Positions 62,343-64,000 of a DNA stretch of 64,000 nucleotides are shown here, in pieces. The stretch's first letter is position 1. Every line of letters starts with the position of its first letter. The notes below the pieces were generated by a model. It was given only the letters and a program-made list of their open reading frames with translations. It ran no database searches and was not told the origin of the DNA. This stretch comes from Zoogloea dura. GTDB lineage: Bacteria; Pseudomonadota; Gammaproteobacteria; Burkholderiales; Rhodocyclaceae. The stretch spans positions 24,958 through 88,957 of the forward strand of contig NZ_JABBGA010000022.1 of NCBI RefSeq assembly GCF_012927165.1. Direction: 5' to 3'. A program made the position numbers and the translations under genes.

Positions 62343-63473
62343 ATGAGTTCATGGAGAATCTCGGCCCTCGCCGACCGTCATCGCGCCCTCGGTTCCAATC
62401 TGGAGGACTGGAATGGCATGGGCACCGCCTGGACCTATTCCACCGACCTGGCCGACGAGCACGAGACCATCCGCACCAAGGCCGGCCTGATGGATGTGTC
62501 CGGCCTCAAGAAGGTGCATGTGATCGGACCCCACGCCGAAGCCCTGATCGATTGGGCCACCACCCGCAACGTGGGCAAGCTCTACCCGGGCAAGTCGGTA
62601 TACGCCAGCATGCTCAACGAGGCCGGCAAGTTCATCGACGATTGCGTGATCTATCGCAACGGCCCCAATGCCTTCATGGTGGTGCACGGCTCCGGCGCAG
62701 GGCATGAGATCCTCACCCGCGGCGCCGTCGGCCGCAACGTGACGGTGCTCTTCGATGACGATCTGCACGACCTGTCCCTGCAGGGGCCGGTGGCCGTGGA
62801 GTTCCTGTCCAAGCATGTGCCGGGCATCCGTGATCTGCCCTACTTCCACCATATCCACACCACGCTGTTCGGCCGCCCGGTGACCATCTCCCGCACCGGC
62901 TACACCGGCGAGCGGGGCTACGAGATCTTCTGCAAGGCCGCCGATGCGCCCACCATCTGGGACACCATCGTCGCCGAAGGCAAGGCCATGGGCATCCGCC
63001 CCTGTTCCTTCCTGGCGCTGGACTGGCTGCGGGTGGAGAGCTACCTGCTGTTCTACCCCTACGACAATTCCGATATGTACCCGATGGAAGGGCAGCCCAT
63101 CGGCGACACCCTGTGGGAGCTGGGCCTGGATTTCACCGTGTCGCCGGGCAAGAAGGAGTTCCGTGGTGCCAACGAGCACTACCGGCTGCAGGGCAAGGAG
63201 CGCTTCAAGATCTTCGGCATCGAGCTCGACTCCAAGGAAGCGGCCCTGGGCGGCGATGCCCTCTACGACGGCGACACCAAGGTCGGCTTCGTGACCTGCG
63301 GCATGTACTCGCGCCTGGTGGACCGCTCCATGGCCATCGCCCGCCTGGATCCGGCCTATGCCGTGCCCGGCCGCAAGCTCGAACTGCGCGGCGCCAGCCT
63401 GCGCGCTCCGGCCACCACGCACGCCTTGCCTTTCGACGACCCGCAGAAGCTCAAGCGTACCGCCAAGGGCTGA
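62343..63473 (+). CDS. GcvT-like tetrahydrofolate-dependent demethylase/aminomethyltransferase (DmmD/DmdA-like)
   Basis: A 376-residue GcvT-fold protein without the DUF1989 domain of the Tdm-like gene. It has the folate-domain features RTGYTGERGYEIFCKAAD, then FLALDWLRVESYLLFYPYDN and MEGQPIGDTLWELGLDFTVS. Its length and layout fit the DmmD/DmdA-like group, which moves a methyl or formaldehyde unit to tetrahydrofolate. It is followed by purU, so the folate-bound C1 could go on to formate. The substrate is not fixed by sequence; DMSP, DMA-derived formaldehyde or an N-methyl compound remain possible. Confidence 0.75.
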   Translation: MSSWRISALADRHRALGSNLEDWNGMGTAWTYSTDLADEHETIRTKAGLMDVSGLKKVHVIGPHAEALIDWATTRNVGKLYPGKSVYASMLNEAGKFIDDCVIYRNGPNAFMVVHGSGAGHEILTRGAVGRNVTVLFDDDLHDLSLQGPVAVEFLSKHVPGIRDLPYFHHIHTTLFGRPVTISRTGYTGERGYEIFCKAADAPTIWDTIVAEGKAMGIRPCSFLALDWLRVESYLLFYPYDNSDMYPMEGQPIGDTLWELGLDFTVSPGKKEFRGANEHYRLQGKERFKIFGIELDSKEAALGGDALYDGDTKVGFVTCGMYSRLVDRSMAIARLDPAYAVPGRKLELRGASLRAPATTHALPFDDPQKLKRTAKG

Positions 63474-63587
63474 GCCCCGGCAGGCCACGCAGGGGCGGCT
63501 TCAGCCGCCTCTGCAAGCGGCCCGGCCCCGCTGCACCCTCCGGATGAATGAATGGCCCCCCAGAGGCCGAGCAAAAGGAAACAGCCC

Positions 63588-64000
63588 ATGACTTCCCCCA
63601 CACGACGTTACACCCTGTCCCTGTCCTGTCCTGACCGGGTCGGCATCGTTGCCGCCGTCAGCGCCTTCCTGGCCCAGAACAAGGGCTGGATCACCGAGGC
63701 AAACCACCACGCCGACGCGCAGGCGGAGCGCTTCTTCATGCGCCAGGAGATCCTGGCGGACTCGCTGCCCTTCGGTATCGAGACGCTGCGCGACAAGTTC
63801 GCGCCGATTGCGGCGGAGTTCCAGATGGACTGGCGGATCTCGGACAGCGCGCGCAAGAAGCGGGTGGTGATCCTGGTGTCCAAGCAGGAGCACTGCCTGT
63901 ACGACCTGCTGGCGCGCTGGCAGGCGGACGAGCTGAACATCGAGATTCCGTGCGTGATCTCGAATCACGAGACCTTCCGGGGCCTGGTGGAGTGGCACGG
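63588..64000 (+). CDS. purU: Formyltetrahydrofolate deformylase (5' part)
   Basis: The gene runs off the window end, so about 137 codons are seen. The N-terminal ACT domain reads YTLSLSCPDRVGIVAAVSAF, and the start of the hydrolase domain has RVVILVSKQEHCLYDLLARW and ISNHETFRGLVEWH, both typical of PurU. It hydrolyses 10-formyl-THF to formate and THF, a common end step for folate-linked C1 oxidation in methylated-amine users. The ATG follows AAAAGGAA; the preceding gene ends 114 bp upstream, with a REP-like hairpin between. Confidence 0.9.
   Translation, partial: MTSPTRRYTLSLSCPDRVGIVAAVSAFLAQNKGWITEANHHADAQAERFFMRQEILADSLPFGIETLRDKFAPIAAEFQMDWRISDSARKKRVVILVSKQEHCLYDLLARWQADELNIEIPCVISNHETFRGLVEWH

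Overview
The window reads as a chromosome segment of a GC-rich betaproteobacterium. The gene content (DUF1302/DUF1329 uptake operon, methylated-amine catabolism, PDR-type reductases, TorF-family porin) would suit the Rhodocyclales (Azoarcus/Thauera-type), but no rRNA or other phylogenetic marker is present, so the taxon is inference. No tRNA, rRNA or CRISPR array was seen. Base composition was judged by eye, not computed.

Layout. 1-3.1 kb: a pyrimidine salvage operon (upp, a RutR-like TetR regulator, codA) and a VOC protein. 3.2-7.5 kb: a ComEC-like metallohydrolase, a DUF3617 protein, an acyl-CoA thioesterase, an FkbM methyltransferase and a secreted cupin. 7.8-11.2 kb: a lower-GC block with an MBL-fold hydrolase, a CxxC carboxymuconolactone-decarboxylase-like protein, an MFS transporter and an ECF sigma factor, which looks acquired. 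11.2-19.5 kb: a minus-strand operon (cupin, DUF1302, DUF1329, Ycf48-like, MMPL/RND, SDR), followed by a divergent cupin paralogue, an AraC regulator, a second SDR and a DapB-like protein. Two near-identical 60-bp elements sit in front of the operon and the second SDR. 23.3-27.2 kb: a non-coding stretch with palindromes and a large inverted repeat, then two integron-type gene cassettes with recognisable attC sites but no integrase. The cassettes carry a probable nuclease and a SIR2-like protein.

27.3-64 kb is mostly a methylated-amine catabolic region. The minus strand encodes trimethylamine dehydrogenase (tmd), a membrane Fe-S oxidoreductase and etfB/etfA. Two copies of a dimethylamine monooxygenase module (zinc-ribbon subunit, PDR-type reductase, DUF3445 haem protein), each near an APC permease, lie on opposite strands around a NimT/NimR-like pair and a TorF-type porin. 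After the second copy comes an operon of an acyl-CoA-dehydrogenase-fold protein lacking the usual catalytic Glu, a flavin reductase, and a DUF1989-GcvT fusion that matches trimethylamine N-oxide demethylase (Tdm). Further on are a GGDEF/EAL protein, a periplasmic binding protein, a sigma/anti-sigma pair, a PAS protein with a degenerate GGDEF domain, and a NarX/NarL-type two-component system. The window ends with a stand-alone GcvT-like protein and the 5' part of purU.

How it fits together (inference from families and context): TMA can be demethylated to DMA by Tmd, with electrons passing through ETF and the Fe-S protein to quinone. Alternatively TMA may be N-oxygenated and then cleaved by Tdm. 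No FMO-type Tmm is present, so the ACAD-fold protein plus flavin reductase is the candidate oxygenase. DMA goes to methylamine through the Dmm modules. The formaldehyde and C1 units enter tetrahydrofolate through GcvT-type proteins, and PurU releases formate. Shared 16-18 bp sites upstream of several of these genes suggest one regulon, possibly under the NarL-type regulator.
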